A stretch of 64,000 nt of DNA from Stenotrophomonas maltophilia (GCF_025642255.1 NZ_CP106759.1:3251501-3315500); one strand, 5' to 3'. Numbered from the stretch's first letter, positions 8,915 through 18,716 are shown. The notes: generated by a model not told the origin, from the letters alone. Numbers and translations are program-made.

Positions 8915-11568
8915 TGGTTTTCCTCCACGGATGGCACCGCGCCCGGTGGCGCCGGTGCCAGATAGCCGACGACCGTACACAGCAGGCCATAGGCGATGAA
9001 CGATGCGATCCCGAGCAGGTTGCCCAGGTGCTGGCGGTCGATGAGGACCAGCTTGGCCAGGACCACGCCCATCAGCACCGCACCGACCATCCACAACACA
9101 CGTTGGCCACGACGCGAGCCCCATACCCAGGCGATCACGCCGAGCACGCTCCACAGCACGGTCAGGCTGGTCTGGGCCAAGCTGTAGCGCGCCATCGACG
9201 TACTCCAGGCCAGTCCCCCCCAGTGGTGCACGCCATGCAGGACCAGGCTGGTCAGGGCGATGAAGCCCGCCAGTGCCAGCACCGGCAGGCGCAGCCTGCG
9301 CAGCGCGGGCGGTGCCACATCGCTGTACAGCCAGCGCGCCAGCAGCAACAGGCTCAGCCACTGCCCCATCTCGGCCGGGTTCAGCACCGGCAGCCACGGC
9401 AGCGGTGCCGCAGTGCCCGGCAGCAGCTGGCCCAGCAGCCATCCGGTCGCCAGCAGCGCGAACAGCACGCACTGCAGCGGCACGCGTGCGGTATCGAATG
9501 CCGGGCCCAGCGGCCAGCGCAGCCAACCCCAGCGCCACAGTGACAGCGCGGCCAGCAGCAGCCAGGGCAGCGTCACCAGCAACAATGTCCAGCCCTGTGC
9601 CAGGCCAGCCTCGCCGCCTCCCCACAGGGCCAGCAGCGAAAGCAGCGATGGCCACAGCAGCCACCACAGGAACTGGGCGATGCGCGCCACCGTGTCGCCG
9701 CCCTGGCGCAGGCACAGCAACGTGCGCACCCCCAGCACGGCGAACAGCGCCCATGCCAGGGCGCCGTGGCCCGCGAACGGTTGCTGGTGTGCATGGCTTT
9801 GCGCCAATGCCAATGGGAACGCCATCGCCAGCATCGCCAGTGCGGTCATCCCCAGCGCACGTGCCGGTTGCCGGCGCTGCACCTCGGCTGCCAGCCAGGC
9901 GGTCGCCGCCGCCAGCACCAGCAGTGCATCGGCCTGCGAGGCATGCGCGAGGAAACGACCGATCTCGTGCACCCAGCCGCCGAGCCACCACAGCAGGCCC
10001 CACAGGTAGTAGACCAGGGCGATCTCATGACGTGCCCGGCGCTGGTAGCTCCACGCCGACGCCAACCCCGCCACGGCCAGCAGCAGCGCACCGATCGCGG
10101 TGGGATTGAGCAGCAGGCGCGCGTCCTCGTGCCAGTGGTTGCCACCTGCCACGAAGGCGAATGCCGCCGCCATCTGCAGCAGCGCAGCGGACACCTGTGG
10201 CAGCCAGCGCCTCTGGCGCAGACCGAGCCAGGCCAGCCCGGCACCTTCCAGCGCGAACACCGCACCGGTGGCACGGGCGGACAAGGCCAGCGGCACGGCC
10301 AGCGTGGCGAAACCCACCGCCAGCACCGCGTGCGACTGCGCCAGCACCGTATACGAGGCCCGGGCGATCAAGGCACGCGCCAGCACCGCGTAGATCACCG
10401 CCAGGCCCAGCGCGCACAGTGCCAGTGTCATCGGCTGTTCGTGCAGCATCGCCGCCTGCAGCGAGAAGGCGATCAACGGCGTGCCGAACACCAGGCTGCC
10501 ATCGACCAGATCGCGGCGACCGGCAGGCTGCCTGCGCGCGTACAGCAGGGGAATCAGCAGATAGAAGGCGAAGAACAGCAGCAGGAACGGTTCGGTGCTG
10601 GAGAACTTCTCGGCCCTGTACTGAAGCACGCCCCAGAACGTGCCGATACCGAAGGTGAACGCGAAGCCCAGCAGGTTCAGCGCGCGCCACGGACGGAACC
10701 AGGCGATGGCGAAGATGCCGGCGTTGAGCACTGCGTAGTAGCTGAAGAGGCCGACATGGTTGCCACTTCCGGTCGACAGCCACAGCGGGGCCATGAAGCC
10801 CGCCAGGATGCCCAGCACCGCCAGGGTGCGCGAGTTCTGCAGCACTGCCAGCACGCACAGGCCGGCGACCAGCGCGATCGAACTGGCGAACGCAAATCCC
10901 GGCGCAAGCAGTTCAAAACGCTTGAATGCCGCGAAGATGGTCAGCAGCAGCACACCGATGGCGCCGCCCTGCAGGGCCAGCGCGAACAGGCGCCGGCGTT
11001 CGCGCTGATGCCAGCCGAAGGCCAGCAGGCCCAGCGCACCAGCGGTGACGGCCGCCAGCCGGAGTTCGACCGGGAGCACCAGCCAGCCCTGGTCACTGAC
11101 GTACTTCAGCAGCGCGGCAACACCGGCCAGCAGCACCAGCATGCCGATCTTGACCGGCACGTTGCCCTCGGTGAACCAGCGTTTGACGGCGCCGATGCCA
11201 CGCTCGAAGAAGCCCGGCCCGGCCGGCTCGACCGGCGGCGCAGGCGGGGGCGGCGTGGCCGGCAGCGGTGGTGGTGGCGGCGCTGCCTGCCGCGGCGGCG
11301 CCGGCACGGAGGATTCCGGCGCATGGGCCGCCACGGGAGAAGGTGCTGCCGCAGCCCGCGGTCGCTCCATGGCTGGCGCGTCCGTTGCCGGAACGGGGGC
11401 GGGCCCGGGCGGTGGCGCGGCAGCGCGCGGCGATTGCGACACATCGGCCAGTGCGCTCTCAAGCGCAGCGACCCGGCGCCGCAGGCCGGCGATCATCACC
11501 AGCGCGACCACCAGCAGCAGCGGAATCGCCAGCAGTATCAATACGACCAGGGCTATCAGTGCTTCCAT
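8911..11568 (-). CDS. DUF2339-family polytopic membrane protein
   Basis: About 885 residues starting at ATG 11566-11568 (MEALIALVVLILLAIPLLLV), preceded by GGAAGG; an upstream in-frame ATG at 11583 lacks this. After the first helix there is a short coiled segment and a Pro/Ala-rich stretch (~residues 45-115), then GAVKRWFTEGNVPVKIGMLVLLAGVAALLKY, which is characteristic of DUF2339, and about 20 further hydrophobic helices to the end. It is an inner-membrane protein of unknown function. It is coupled by an ATGA overlap to the DUF3999 protein, which suggests a two-component membrane/periplasm complex. Other polytopic envelope families cannot be excluded by eye. Confidence 0.83.
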   Translation of the reverse strand: MEALIALVVLILLAIPLLLVVALVMIAGLRRRVAALESALADVSQSPRAAAPPPGPAPVPATDAPAMERPRAAAAPSPVAAHAPESSVPAPPRQAAPPPPPLPATPPPPAPPVEPAGPGFFERGIGAVKRWFTEGNVPVKIGMLVLLAGVAALLKYVSDQGWLVLPVELRLAAVTAGALGLLAFGWHQRERRRLFALALQGGAIGVLLLTIFAAFKRFELLAPGFAFASSIALVAGLCVLAVLQNSRTLAVLGILAGFMAPLWLSTGSGNHVGLFSYYAVLNAGIFAIAWFRPWRALNLLGFAFTFGIGTFWGVLQYRAEKFSSTEPFLLLFFAFYLLIPLLYARRQPAGRRDLVDGSLVFGTPLIAFSLQAAMLHEQPMTLALCALGLAVIYAVLARALIARASYTVLAQSHAVLAVGFATLAVPLALSARATGAVFALEGAGLAWLGLRQRRWLPQVSAALLQMAAAFAFVAGGNHWHEDARLLLNPTAIGALLLAVAGLASAWSYQRRARHEIALVYYLWGLLWWLGGWVHEIGRFLAHASQADALLVLAAATAWLAAEVQRRQPARALGMTALAMLAMAFPLALAQSHAHQQPFAGHGALAWALFAVLGVRTLLCLRQGGDTVARIAQFLWWLLWPSLLSLLALWGGGEAGLAQGWTLLLVTLPWLLLAALSLWRWGWLRWPLGPAFDTARVPLQCVLFALLATGWLLGQLLPGTAAPLPWLPVLNPAEMGQWLSLLLLARWLYSDVAPPALRRLRLPVLALAGFIALTSLVLHGVHHWGGLAWSTSMARYSLAQTSLTVLWSVLGVIAWVWGSRRGQRVLWMVGAVLMGVVLAKLVLIDRQHLGNLLGIASFIAYGLLCTVVGYLAPAPPGAVPSVEENQ

Positions 11569-11651
11569 TGCGTGCCTTCCCATGCGATCCCGCGCCCCTG
11601 CGGCGGCGGTCGGACCGCCCCATGCTACGACAGGGCCGGTCCCTCAAACGA

Positions 11652-11676
11652 CGAACCCCGGCCAGGCCGGGGTTCG
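11652..11676 (-). terminator. Terminator-like hairpin after gapA
   Basis: Perfect 10-bp stem CGAACCCCGG / CCGGGGTTCG, 20 bp past the gapA stop. A short T-rich stretch follows on the minus strand. Confidence 0.7.
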
Positions 11677-11695
11677 TGCGCGATCTTCGCCGGCC

Positions 11696-12703
<1,008 letters not shown>

Positions 12704-12818
12704 TCAAGCTCCTGCAGCCGCGACGGGTGCGGCGGGGTGGATAGGGCCCACAAGTCTAGCAGGCCCGGCCTGGCCACCGCCGGCCAGACCGGGCCGGTGG
12801 CGGGCGGGCTGGCCGGAT

Positions 12819-12832
12819 TTGATCCGGATCAA
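12819..12832. promoter_or_regulatory. FNR/Anr-type box upstream of ompW
   Basis: TTGATCCGGATCAA matches the FNR/Anr consensus TTGAT-N4-ATCAA exactly. Its centre is 67 bp before the ompW ATG. If it sits at the class II position (-41.5), the transcript would start near 12867, leaving a short leader. OmpW is FNR-controlled in several gammaproteobacteria, which fits. Confidence 0.8.
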
Positions 12833-12892
12833 AGCGTTAGCGCGGCGTGAGGCCGAGACTGGCCCCATCCACCCCGCAACGAGAACACCCCC

Positions 12893-13522
12893 ATGCGCAA
12901 GACCTCTCCCCTGATCGTGGCCAGCCTGGCCGCCGCCCTGTCCCTCGCCGCCGCCCCGGCGATGGCCCAGTCCAAGGGCGACTGGACCCTTTCGGCCGGC
13001 GTGCACCAGGTGGCACCGAAGTCGAACAACGGCTGGCTGGCCGGTGGCACGCTGAAGGTCGACGTCGACAACGACGTCAAGCCGACCATCACCGGCGAGT
13101 ACTTCATCGCTGACAACCTGGGCATCGAAGTGCTGGCGGCACTGCCGTTCAAGCACGACATCAACATCAACGGCCTCGGCCGTGTCGGCAGCACCAAGCA
13201 GCTGCCGCCGGTGGTGACCGTGCAGTACCACTTCAACAGCAAGGGCAAGGTGTCGCCGTTCATCGGTGCGGGCGTGAACTACACGACCTTCTTCAGCGAA
13301 GACACCACGGGCGCGCTCAAGGACAGCCGGCTGAAGCTGCAGGACTCCTGGGGTCTGGCCGCGCACGCCGGCGTGGACTTCGCGATCGGCGAGAAGGGCG
13401 CGCTGCGCGTGGACATGCGCTGGATCGACATCGACAGCAAGGTGAAGCTGGACGGCCAGAAGATCGGTACGGTCAACATCGATCCGCTGGTCTACGGCGC
13501 CTCCTACGTCTTCAAGTTCTGA
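12893..13522 (+). CDS. ompW: OmpW-family outer membrane protein
   Basis: 209 residues. A clear Sec signal (MRKTSPLIVASLAAALSLAAAPAMA) precedes a small beta-barrel. Family features include GDWTLSAGVHQVAPKS, KPTITGEYFIADNLGIEVLAALPFKHDI and KQLPPVVTVQYHF, followed by SPFIGAGVNYTTFF, a family hallmark, and the terminal aromatic YGASYVFKF, typical for barrel insertion. OmpW forms a narrow eight-stranded channel with a hydrophobic lumen. The FNR-type box at 12819 points to induction under low oxygen. A strong terminator follows at 13590. Confidence 0.93.
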   Translation: MRKTSPLIVASLAAALSLAAAPAMAQSKGDWTLSAGVHQVAPKSNNGWLAGGTLKVDVDNDVKPTITGEYFIADNLGIEVLAALPFKHDININGLGRVGSTKQLPPVVTVQYHFNSKGKVSPFIGAGVNYTTFFSEDTTGALKDSRLKLQDSWGLAAHAGVDFAIGEKGALRVDMRWIDIDSKVKLDGQKIGTVNIDPLVYGASYVFKF

Positions 13523-13589
13523 GCGCGGCCTCCGGCGTGGCGGGCCTGCCCCGCCCTCCGGCCAACCGCTGAACCCTCCGCAGCATGTT

Positions 13590-13615
13590 GCCCCGGTGAT
13601 CGCCGGGGCTTTTTT
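13590..13615 (+). terminator. Intrinsic terminator of ompW
   Basis: Stem GCCCCGG / CCGGGGC with a 6-nt loop followed directly by TTTTTT. It also lies 5 bp beyond the converging diguanylate cyclase gene. Confidence 0.88.
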
Positions 13616-13619
13616 CGGC

Positions 13620-14744
13620 TTACCCATCCGTGGCCACCTCGACCCGGTTGCGCCCGGACGCCTTGGCCCGATACAGCGCGGCATCCGCACGCGCCAGTGC
13701 CTGCTCCAGCGAATCGGCGCCATCGTCATGCCACCGCGCCACACCAATACTGACGCTCACCACCGGCGCGGCGTCCGAATCGGCATGGGCGATCGCCAGC
13801 GCCTGGACCTGCTGACGCATCCGCTCGAACGGCGCGGTTTCCGGCTCGCCTGGCGACCACTGCCCCAGCGCCACGAACTCCTCACCGCCGTACCGCGCCA
13901 CCACCGAGTCAGCGCCGCGAAGCTGCGCGGCCAGCGTCACCGCCACCGCATGCAGGACCGCATCGCCCGCCGGGTGACCATGATGGTCGTTGTAGCGCTT
14001 GAAGTAGTCGATGTCGATCATCGCGATGCGCAAGGCGCCACGCGCGTGCGGCCGGCGGAGATAACGCTGGAAGATCTGGTTGGCACGACGATCGAATGCG
14101 CGCCGGTTGAGCAATCCGGTCAATCCGTCGTGGTTGGCCAGTGCATCCAGCCGCTGCTCGGCGCGCCAGGTTGCACGCGCCTGCCTTTCCAGGATGTAAC
14201 TACCGAAGATGCCAGCCAGGTTGCTGGCCAGCACGAACGTCACGCTCTGCAGCATCTGCGCCCAGTGCCGGCCGACCTGCAGCTCCGCCAGCACGAACGC
14301 CGATGCGATCAGGGTTCCGGTCAGCGTGGCGACGCCGAAGCGCAGGCCACACAGGAAGTAGTTCAGCAGCAGGAACAGGCTGACGCCTTCATAGGGATAA
14401 TCCACGCCGGCGCGATGCGCCGTCCAGATCATCGTCACCAGCGCCAGCCCGCTGATCAGCACCGCACCGCCCCCCAGCCACTGCAGATGGCGGCGGAACG
14501 CCGGGACGAAGGTGAGTGCTACCGCCACCAGCAGTACCGGCAGCAGCAGCCCGAGCCGCCAGCGCAGTACCTGTGCATGCACATCCGGCGGAAGCCAGAA
14601 ATGGTCCAGCACGGCAAAGCCGATTGAAAAGATGCCGGCAACGGCACAGGCCCAGCGCATCCGCCAGACCACCTGTTCATCGAACGCGCGGGCAAAGCCG
14701 TCGTCCGCATGTACTGCCGTGATGCGCCGGTCCGTGATGCTCAT
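13620..14744 (-). CDS. Membrane-bound diguanylate cyclase (GGDEF)
   Basis: 374 residues. The N-terminal ~190 residues contain about six hydrophobic helices (from WACAVAGIFSIGFAVLDHFW through VTFVLASNLAGIFGSYIL) and serve as a membrane sensor of unknown ligand. The C-terminal GGDEF domain begins at DGLTGLLNRRAF, includes MIDIDYFKRYNDHHGH and carries the active-site RYGGEEF, so it should make cyclic di-GMP. An RGAD resembling the inhibitory RxxD lies one residue further from GGEEF than usual, so product inhibition is uncertain. It is a single gene between terminators with no visible partner. The signal it reads is not deducible. Confidence 0.92.
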   Translation of the reverse strand: MSITDRRITAVHADDGFARAFDEQVVWRMRWACAVAGIFSIGFAVLDHFWLPPDVHAQVLRWRLGLLLPVLLVAVALTFVPAFRRHLQWLGGGAVLISGLALVTMIWTAHRAGVDYPYEGVSLFLLLNYFLCGLRFGVATLTGTLIASAFVLAELQVGRHWAQMLQSVTFVLASNLAGIFGSYILERQARATWRAEQRLDALANHDGLTGLLNRRAFDRRANQIFQRYLRRPHARGALRIAMIDIDYFKRYNDHHGHPAGDAVLHAVAVTLAAQLRGADSVVARYGGEEFVALGQWSPGEPETAPFERMRQQVQALAIAHADSDAAPVVSVSIGVARWHDDGADSLEQALARADAALYRAKASGRNRVEVATDG

Positions 14745-14858
14745 CGCGATGTCCCCGCCCGTGGCCGCGCCAACGTACCGGTCCGCGCATCAAGGGCGCG
14801 TGGCGAGCGGCCATGCTGGATCAAACGCGTCCGGCCGCCGCCCCGCTAGAATGCCGGC

Positions 14859-15677
14859 ATGAAAGCCCTGCATTCCCTGTTCCTCGCCGCCGCGATCGCG
14901 CCGGCTCTGCTGTCCGCCTCCGCCCCTGCCCATGCCTGGGGCGCGCAAGGTCATCGCCTTGTCGCTGAGGTAGCGGATTCCCGCCTCTCGCCCGCTGCAC
15001 GCGCCGAAGTCGACCGCCTGCTGGCCACCGAACCCGGCGCCACCCTCGCCAGCGTGGCGCCCTGGGCCGACCAGCTGCGCGCCAAGGACCCGGGCCTCGG
15101 CCGCCGTTCCGCCGGCTGGCATTACGTCAACATCGCCGAAGACGGCTGTCACTACGAAGCGCCGAGGCACTGCACCAACGGCAACTGCATCGTCGAGGCG
15201 CTGAAGGCACAGAGCGCGATCCTCGGCGATCGCAGCCTGACCGACGGCGAGCGGCTGCAGGCCCTGAAGTTCGTGGTGCATCTGGTCGGCGACATCCACC
15301 AGCCAATGCATGCCGGCTACGGTCACGACAAGGGCGGCAACGACTTCCAGCTGCAGTACGGCAACCGCGGCACCAACCTCCATTCGCTGTGGGACAGCGG
15401 CATGCTCAACACCCGCAAGCTGGACGACAACGGCTATCTGCCGGTGCTGCGGTCGCTGCCGGCGCCGAAACTGGCGCGCCAGTCCAATCCGCAGCGCGAT
15501 CCGCAGGCGTGGGCTGAAGCCAGCTGCCGCATTTCGATGCAAGCCGGCGTTTATCCAGCCTCGCGTAAGATCGGCGATGAATACACCGCGCGCTACCGCC
15601 CGGTGGCGGAAGCGCAGCTGCGGCTGGCCGGCGAGAATCTGGCGCAGCTGCTGAACCGCGTGCTCGCCGCACGCTGA
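14859..15677 (+). CDS. S1/P1-type secreted nuclease
   Basis: 272 residues. The signal peptide is cleaved after AHA, which leaves a mature N-terminal tryptophan (WGAQGHRLVAE); this Trp and the following His are zinc ligands in the S1/P1 family. Further ligand motifs are APWADQLR (Asp), HYVNI, FVVHLVGDIHQPMHAG (His-x3-Asp and His) and GGNDFQLQY with NLHSLWDSG (His, Asp). The family are three-zinc, acid-active nucleases and 3'-nucleotidases for single-stranded DNA or RNA. Export to the periplasm or outside is inferred. The gene lies 11 bp ahead of the MBL-fold gene, likely as one transcript. Confidence 0.92.
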   Translation: MKALHSLFLAAAIAPALLSASAPAHAWGAQGHRLVAEVADSRLSPAARAEVDRLLATEPGATLASVAPWADQLRAKDPGLGRRSAGWHYVNIAEDGCHYEAPRHCTNGNCIVEALKAQSAILGDRSLTDGERLQALKFVVHLVGDIHQPMHAGYGHDKGGNDFQLQYGNRGTNLHSLWDSGMLNTRKLDDNGYLPVLRSLPAPKLARQSNPQRDPQAWAEASCRISMQAGVYPASRKIGDEYTARYRPVAEAQLRLAGENLAQLLNRVLAAR

Positions 15678-15688
15678 GGAGGTTGCCG

Positions 15689-16489
15689 ATGCCGGTCCAG
15701 GTCCAGTCGTTCTTCCATCGTGACAGCAATACCTTCAGCTACCTGGTCAGCGACCCGGCCAGCGGCGAGGCTGCGCTGATCGATCCGGTCCTGGACTACG
15801 ACCCGGACACCGATGCCAGCAGCGAGTCGCCGGTCCAGCCGGCACTGCACGCGATCGAGCAGCAGGGGCTGCGGCTGAGGTGGCTGCTGGAGACCCACGC
15901 CCACGCCGACCATGTGTCGGCCGGGCGGCGGCTCAAGCAGCGTTTCCCTCACGCCACGCTGGCCATCGGTGAAGGCATCCGCGCCGTGCAGGCGACCTTT
16001 GCGCCGCGGTTCGGCCTGCAGCTTCCTGCCGCGGACAACATCTTCGACCACCTGTTCGCCGACGGCGAGACCTTCACGCTGGGCGAAGTGCGCGGCCAGG
16101 TCATCGCCGTGCCCGGCCACACCAGCGACAGCATCGCCTACCTGATCGGCGACGCACTGTTTACGGGCGATTCGCTGTTCATGCCCGACGGCGGTACCGC
16201 CCGCTGCGATTTCCCCGGCGGCGATGCGGCGCAGCTGTACCGCTCGATCCAGCGCCTGCTGGCGCTGCCCGAGTCCACCCGTGTGTTCGTCTGCCACGAC
16301 TATGGCCCGGGCGGCCGCGACATCGCCAACGAGACCACCATCGGCGAGCAGCGCGCGCGCAACATCCACGTGCATGACGGCGTGGCCGAAGCCGACTTCG
16401 TCAGCGTGCGCCAGGCCCGCGACGCCACGCTGGCCGAGCCGGCGCTGATGCAACCGGCGGTGAAGGCCAACATCCAGGGCGGCGCCTGA
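15689..16489 (+). CDS. MBL-fold hydrolase, persulfide dioxygenase-like
   Basis: 266 residues from the ATG at 15689, which has GAGGAGG just upstream; a TTG at 15683 is rejected. The metal-binding motif is ETHAHADHVSAG (H-x-H-x-D-H, ~residues 72-77), with further ligands in VPGHTSDSIAY, FTGDSLF and VCHDYGP. The N-terminus FFHRDSNTFSYLV is typical of the ETHE1/Blh branch, which oxidises glutathione persulfide or acts in sulfide detoxification. The ending that follows HDY (GGRDIANETTIGEQRARN) also matches that branch. Assignment to persulfide dioxygenase activity is inference; a glyoxalase II-like hydrolase is the alternative. Confidence 0.82.
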   Translation: MPVQVQSFFHRDSNTFSYLVSDPASGEAALIDPVLDYDPDTDASSESPVQPALHAIEQQGLRLRWLLETHAHADHVSAGRRLKQRFPHATLAIGEGIRAVQATFAPRFGLQLPAADNIFDHLFADGETFTLGEVRGQVIAVPGHTSDSIAYLIGDALFTGDSLFMPDGGTARCDFPGGDAAQLYRSIQRLLALPESTRVFVCHDYGPGGRDIANETTIGEQRARNIHVHDGVAEADFVSVRQARDATLAEPALMQPAVKANIQGGA

Positions 16490-16544
16490 TCGACGCCGCT
16501 GTACTGGCCGGACATGGCCCGGCGCTACCCGGCATCACGCGCGA

Positions 16545-17105
16545 TCATTTCCCCTGCGTACGGACCGTCTGCCGGCCCTTCACGATCTCGAAGGTGAAGG
16601 CGTACAGCAGGCTGACCGGCACCGGCTCGATGCGCTCGGCGCTCCCGCAGTCGCCGCGGTCGGCTGGGACCTTGCCGACCGGGTAGTGGCAGACCGCGGC
16701 AGCGCTGTACTTCCACATCGCCACCGCCTCCTGCGCCGCCTGCAGCAGCGGCGCGTTCTCCGCTGCAGCGCCGGCGGCGCACTCGGGGCGGTCGGTCAGC
16801 GGCAGGCTGCGCTCTACCATGCCTTCCGCATCGACCACCACCTGCAGGCAGATGGTGGTGGGCGCCAGTTCGGTACGCGGATCGCGGTCGCCCACCTTCG
16901 GATCAGGCGCCGCATACAGCTGCGGCATCCGATAGCCTTCGCCCGCTGCCAGCGCATAGGCCTGCACCTGGCCGCTGCCGCCCGCCGCTGTGGGCTGCAA
17001 CCGCTGATGGCCGACACTCTCGCTGCGGGTGTCAACGGTGCCCAGTCGCTCCTGGGTGGCACAGCCGGCCAGCAGCGTGGCCAACAGAAGCGCGGCCTGC
17101 CTCAC
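16545..17105 (-). CDS. Lipoprotein with TonB-C-like region, third gene of the BlaI cassette
   Basis: 186 residues. The signal with lipobox MRQAALLLATLLAGC predicts a lipid-anchored protein. The middle resembles the C-terminal fold of TonB-like proteins (TTICLQVVVDAEGMVERSLPLTDRPEC and then AVAMWKYSAAAVCHYPVGKV), the same pattern as the end of the upstream M56 protein. Its ATG overlaps the M56 stop in an ATGA, so the two are coupled. Four cysteines after the lipobox could form disulfides. I know no experimentally studied homologue. A partner or substrate of the M56 protein is a reasonable guess. Confidence 0.72.
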   Translation of the reverse strand: MRQAALLLATLLAGCATQERLGTVDTRSESVGHQRLQPTAAGGSGQVQAYALAAGEGYRMPQLYAAPDPKVGDRDPRTELAPTTICLQVVVDAEGMVERSLPLTDRPECAAGAAAENAPLLQAAQEAVAMWKYSAAAVCHYPVGKVPADRGDCGSAERIEPVPVSLLYAFTFEIVKGRQTVRTQGK

Positions 17106-18355
17106 CGCGCGCGCTCCGCTTCCCTCTCGTCCTCACTCATGGAGAACGTCAGCGGAATGCGCACGGCGGAAGCCACCGGACGCCCATCCTTCAGGGCCGG
17201 CCGGAAGGTCCAGCCCTTGGCGGCCGTGATCGACACCGCATCGAACACACCGGGATTGGTGGCACTGAGCACCTGTACGTCGGTCGGCCTGCCCTCTGCG
17301 TCGATCTCGACCTTCAAGGTGACGACGCCGGTCAGGCCCTGCTGGAACGCAGACTCCGGATACTTCGGCGGTGCCATCCTCTCGACCTGCGCTGGACGCT
17401 GCAGGCCGGCCGCAGCGGCATCGGCCTGCGCGTACTCGGCTGGCTCGACGCCGATCGACGACACGCCGGCCATCCCGAGCTGGCTTGCCCACGCCACCGT
17501 GGCCAGGCCCGCGCAAACCCCGACCACCAGCACCTGCCCGGACACCCACGGCAATGCCTTCCGCTTGGACTGCTTCAACATGGCGATTCGCTCCTTCAAC
17601 ACGGGTTGGCTGCGCCAGTGACACACTGCCGGCGCAACCGGGTGAACCAGCTGCGCCTTCAGCAGCGTGCTGGCGTAAAGTCCGCGCAGCGCAGGCTGCG
17701 TGGCAATGGTGCGGGCGTCGCAGGCCAGTTCCTGGTCGCGCAGGAACCTGCGTGTTGCCCACGGCATCAGCGGATGGAACCAGAACGCTGCGCGTGCAAG
17801 CAGCAACGCGCCGTTCGCCCAGTGATCGCCATTGCGGCGATGGCTGCGTTCATGTGCCAGGATCAAGCCCTGCTCGCGTGCATCGAACTGCTGGTCGAAA
17901 TCGGGGCCGACCACGATGCGCGGCCGCCACAGGCCGACCAGGGCCGGCAGACCGGGATCGGCACTGGCCTGCCAGCTGCCGTCGACGCGCGCCTGCAGAC
18001 GGCCCAGGACACGTTCGAAGCGCTGCTGCGCGCGCAGGCTGCGCAGCAGACTGATCGCCACGCCAAGCATCCAGGCCAGCAGCAACCATTGCGACCAGCG
18101 CATGACCTGGGTGGGCTCGCCCTCCGGCGCGACAGGCATCACGTTCAGGGGCAGGGTCGGCACATGCTGCAGCAGGGGCAGCGCAGGCAACGGCAGCAAC
18201 AGGCCTGCCAGCAGCAGGGGCAACAACCACCAGCTGCGATAGGCCAGCGAGGGCCCTCCCAGCCGCAGCAGCAGCGGCCGCATCGCCGCCAGCAGGATCA
18301 CCGCCAGCGCCAGCCACACGCTGGCCCGCCACACGCTGTCGAGCACCTCACTCAT
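17102..18355 (-). CDS. M56-family (BlaR1/MecR1-like) membrane metallopeptidase with C-terminal TonB-like domain
   Basis: 417 residues. Helices at the N-terminus (VWLALAVILLAAM, WWLLPLLLAGLLLPLPALPLL, WLLLAWMLGVAISLL) lead to a zinc protease site LILAHERSHRRNGDHWANG (HExxH at ~168), then another helix (LPWVSGQVLVVGVCAGLATVAWA). Unlike BlaR1 it has no penicillin-binding sensor domain; instead the last ~90 residues form a TonB-C-like domain (PPKYPESAFQQGLTGVVTLKV through WTFRPALKDGRPV). It overlaps the BlaI gene by 8 bp. By analogy it would cleave the repressor on receiving a signal, which is inference. Confidence 0.88.
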   Translation of the reverse strand: MSEVLDSVWRASVWLALAVILLAAMRPLLLRLGGPSLAYRSWWLLPLLLAGLLLPLPALPLLQHVPTLPLNVMPVAPEGEPTQVMRWSQWLLLAWMLGVAISLLRSLRAQQRFERVLGRLQARVDGSWQASADPGLPALVGLWRPRIVVGPDFDQQFDAREQGLILAHERSHRRNGDHWANGALLLARAAFWFHPLMPWATRRFLRDQELACDARTIATQPALRGLYASTLLKAQLVHPVAPAVCHWRSQPVLKERIAMLKQSKRKALPWVSGQVLVVGVCAGLATVAWASQLGMAGVSSIGVEPAEYAQADAAAAGLQRPAQVERMAPPKYPESAFQQGLTGVVTLKVEIDAEGRPTDVQVLSATNPGVFDAVSITAAKGWTFRPALKDGRPVASAVRIPLTFSMSEDEREAERAR

Positions 18356-18713
18356 GGTCCAGCTCCTGGATCAGCTTCTTCAGTTCGGCGATGTCCTGCG
18401 CGCTGAGCTGGCCGCGCTCACTGAAATGGGCAACCAATGGCGCCACCCGTCCTTCGAACACCCGGCCCAGAAAGTCCTGGCTCTGCGCCGCGACCCAAGC
18501 CTCGCGCTGCAGCAGCGGCCGATACAGATAGCGGCGGCCTTCGCGTTCGGCAGCGATCGCGCCCTTGGTCAGCAGGCGGTTGAGCAGCGTCTTGATGGTC
18601 GGTTCGGCCCAGTCCCGATGGACCAGTGCGGCAACCACCTCATCGGCACCGCGGGGCGCCTGCTGCCACAGCACTTCCATCACGACGGCTTCGGCCTCAC
18701 TGATCGGATTCAT
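18348..18713 (-). CDS. BlaI/MecI-family transcriptional repressor
   Basis: 121 residues. The winged-helix N-terminal half contains ISEAEAVVMEVLWQQAPRGADEVV and the recognition helix WAEPTIKTLLNRLLTKGAI, both highly characteristic of BlaI/MecI/CopY. The C-terminal ~45 residues form the dimerisation helices (GRVAPLVAHFSERGQLSAQDIAELKKLIQELD). It heads a three-gene overlapping cassette with an M56 protease and a lipoprotein. Two inverted repeats with a TTACG-N2-CGTAA core lie directly upstream and are presumed autoregulatory operators. No beta-lactamase gene is adjacent, so its signal may not be a beta-lactam. Confidence 0.93.
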   Translation of the reverse strand: MNPISEAEAVVMEVLWQQAPRGADEVVAALVHRDWAEPTIKTLLNRLLTKGAIAAEREGRRYLYRPLLQREAWVAAQSQDFLGRVFEGRVAPLVAHFSERGQLSAQDIAELKKLIQELDHE

Positions 18714-18716
18714 TGT

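Noticed and set aside
8915..10003. Upstream extension of the DUF3999 frame to 820 residues
   Set aside because: It overlaps the DUF2339 gene in another frame. The signal peptide at 8914 marks the real start.
12704..13747. Minus-strand 347-codon frame over the ompW gene
   Set aside because: Low-complexity shadow of ompW and its promoter; no start signal or domain.
14859..16489. S1/P1 nuclease plus MBL-fold protein as an antiphage pair
   Set aside because: Both are ordinary housekeeping-type families here, the nuclease has an export signal, and there are no other defence genes around.
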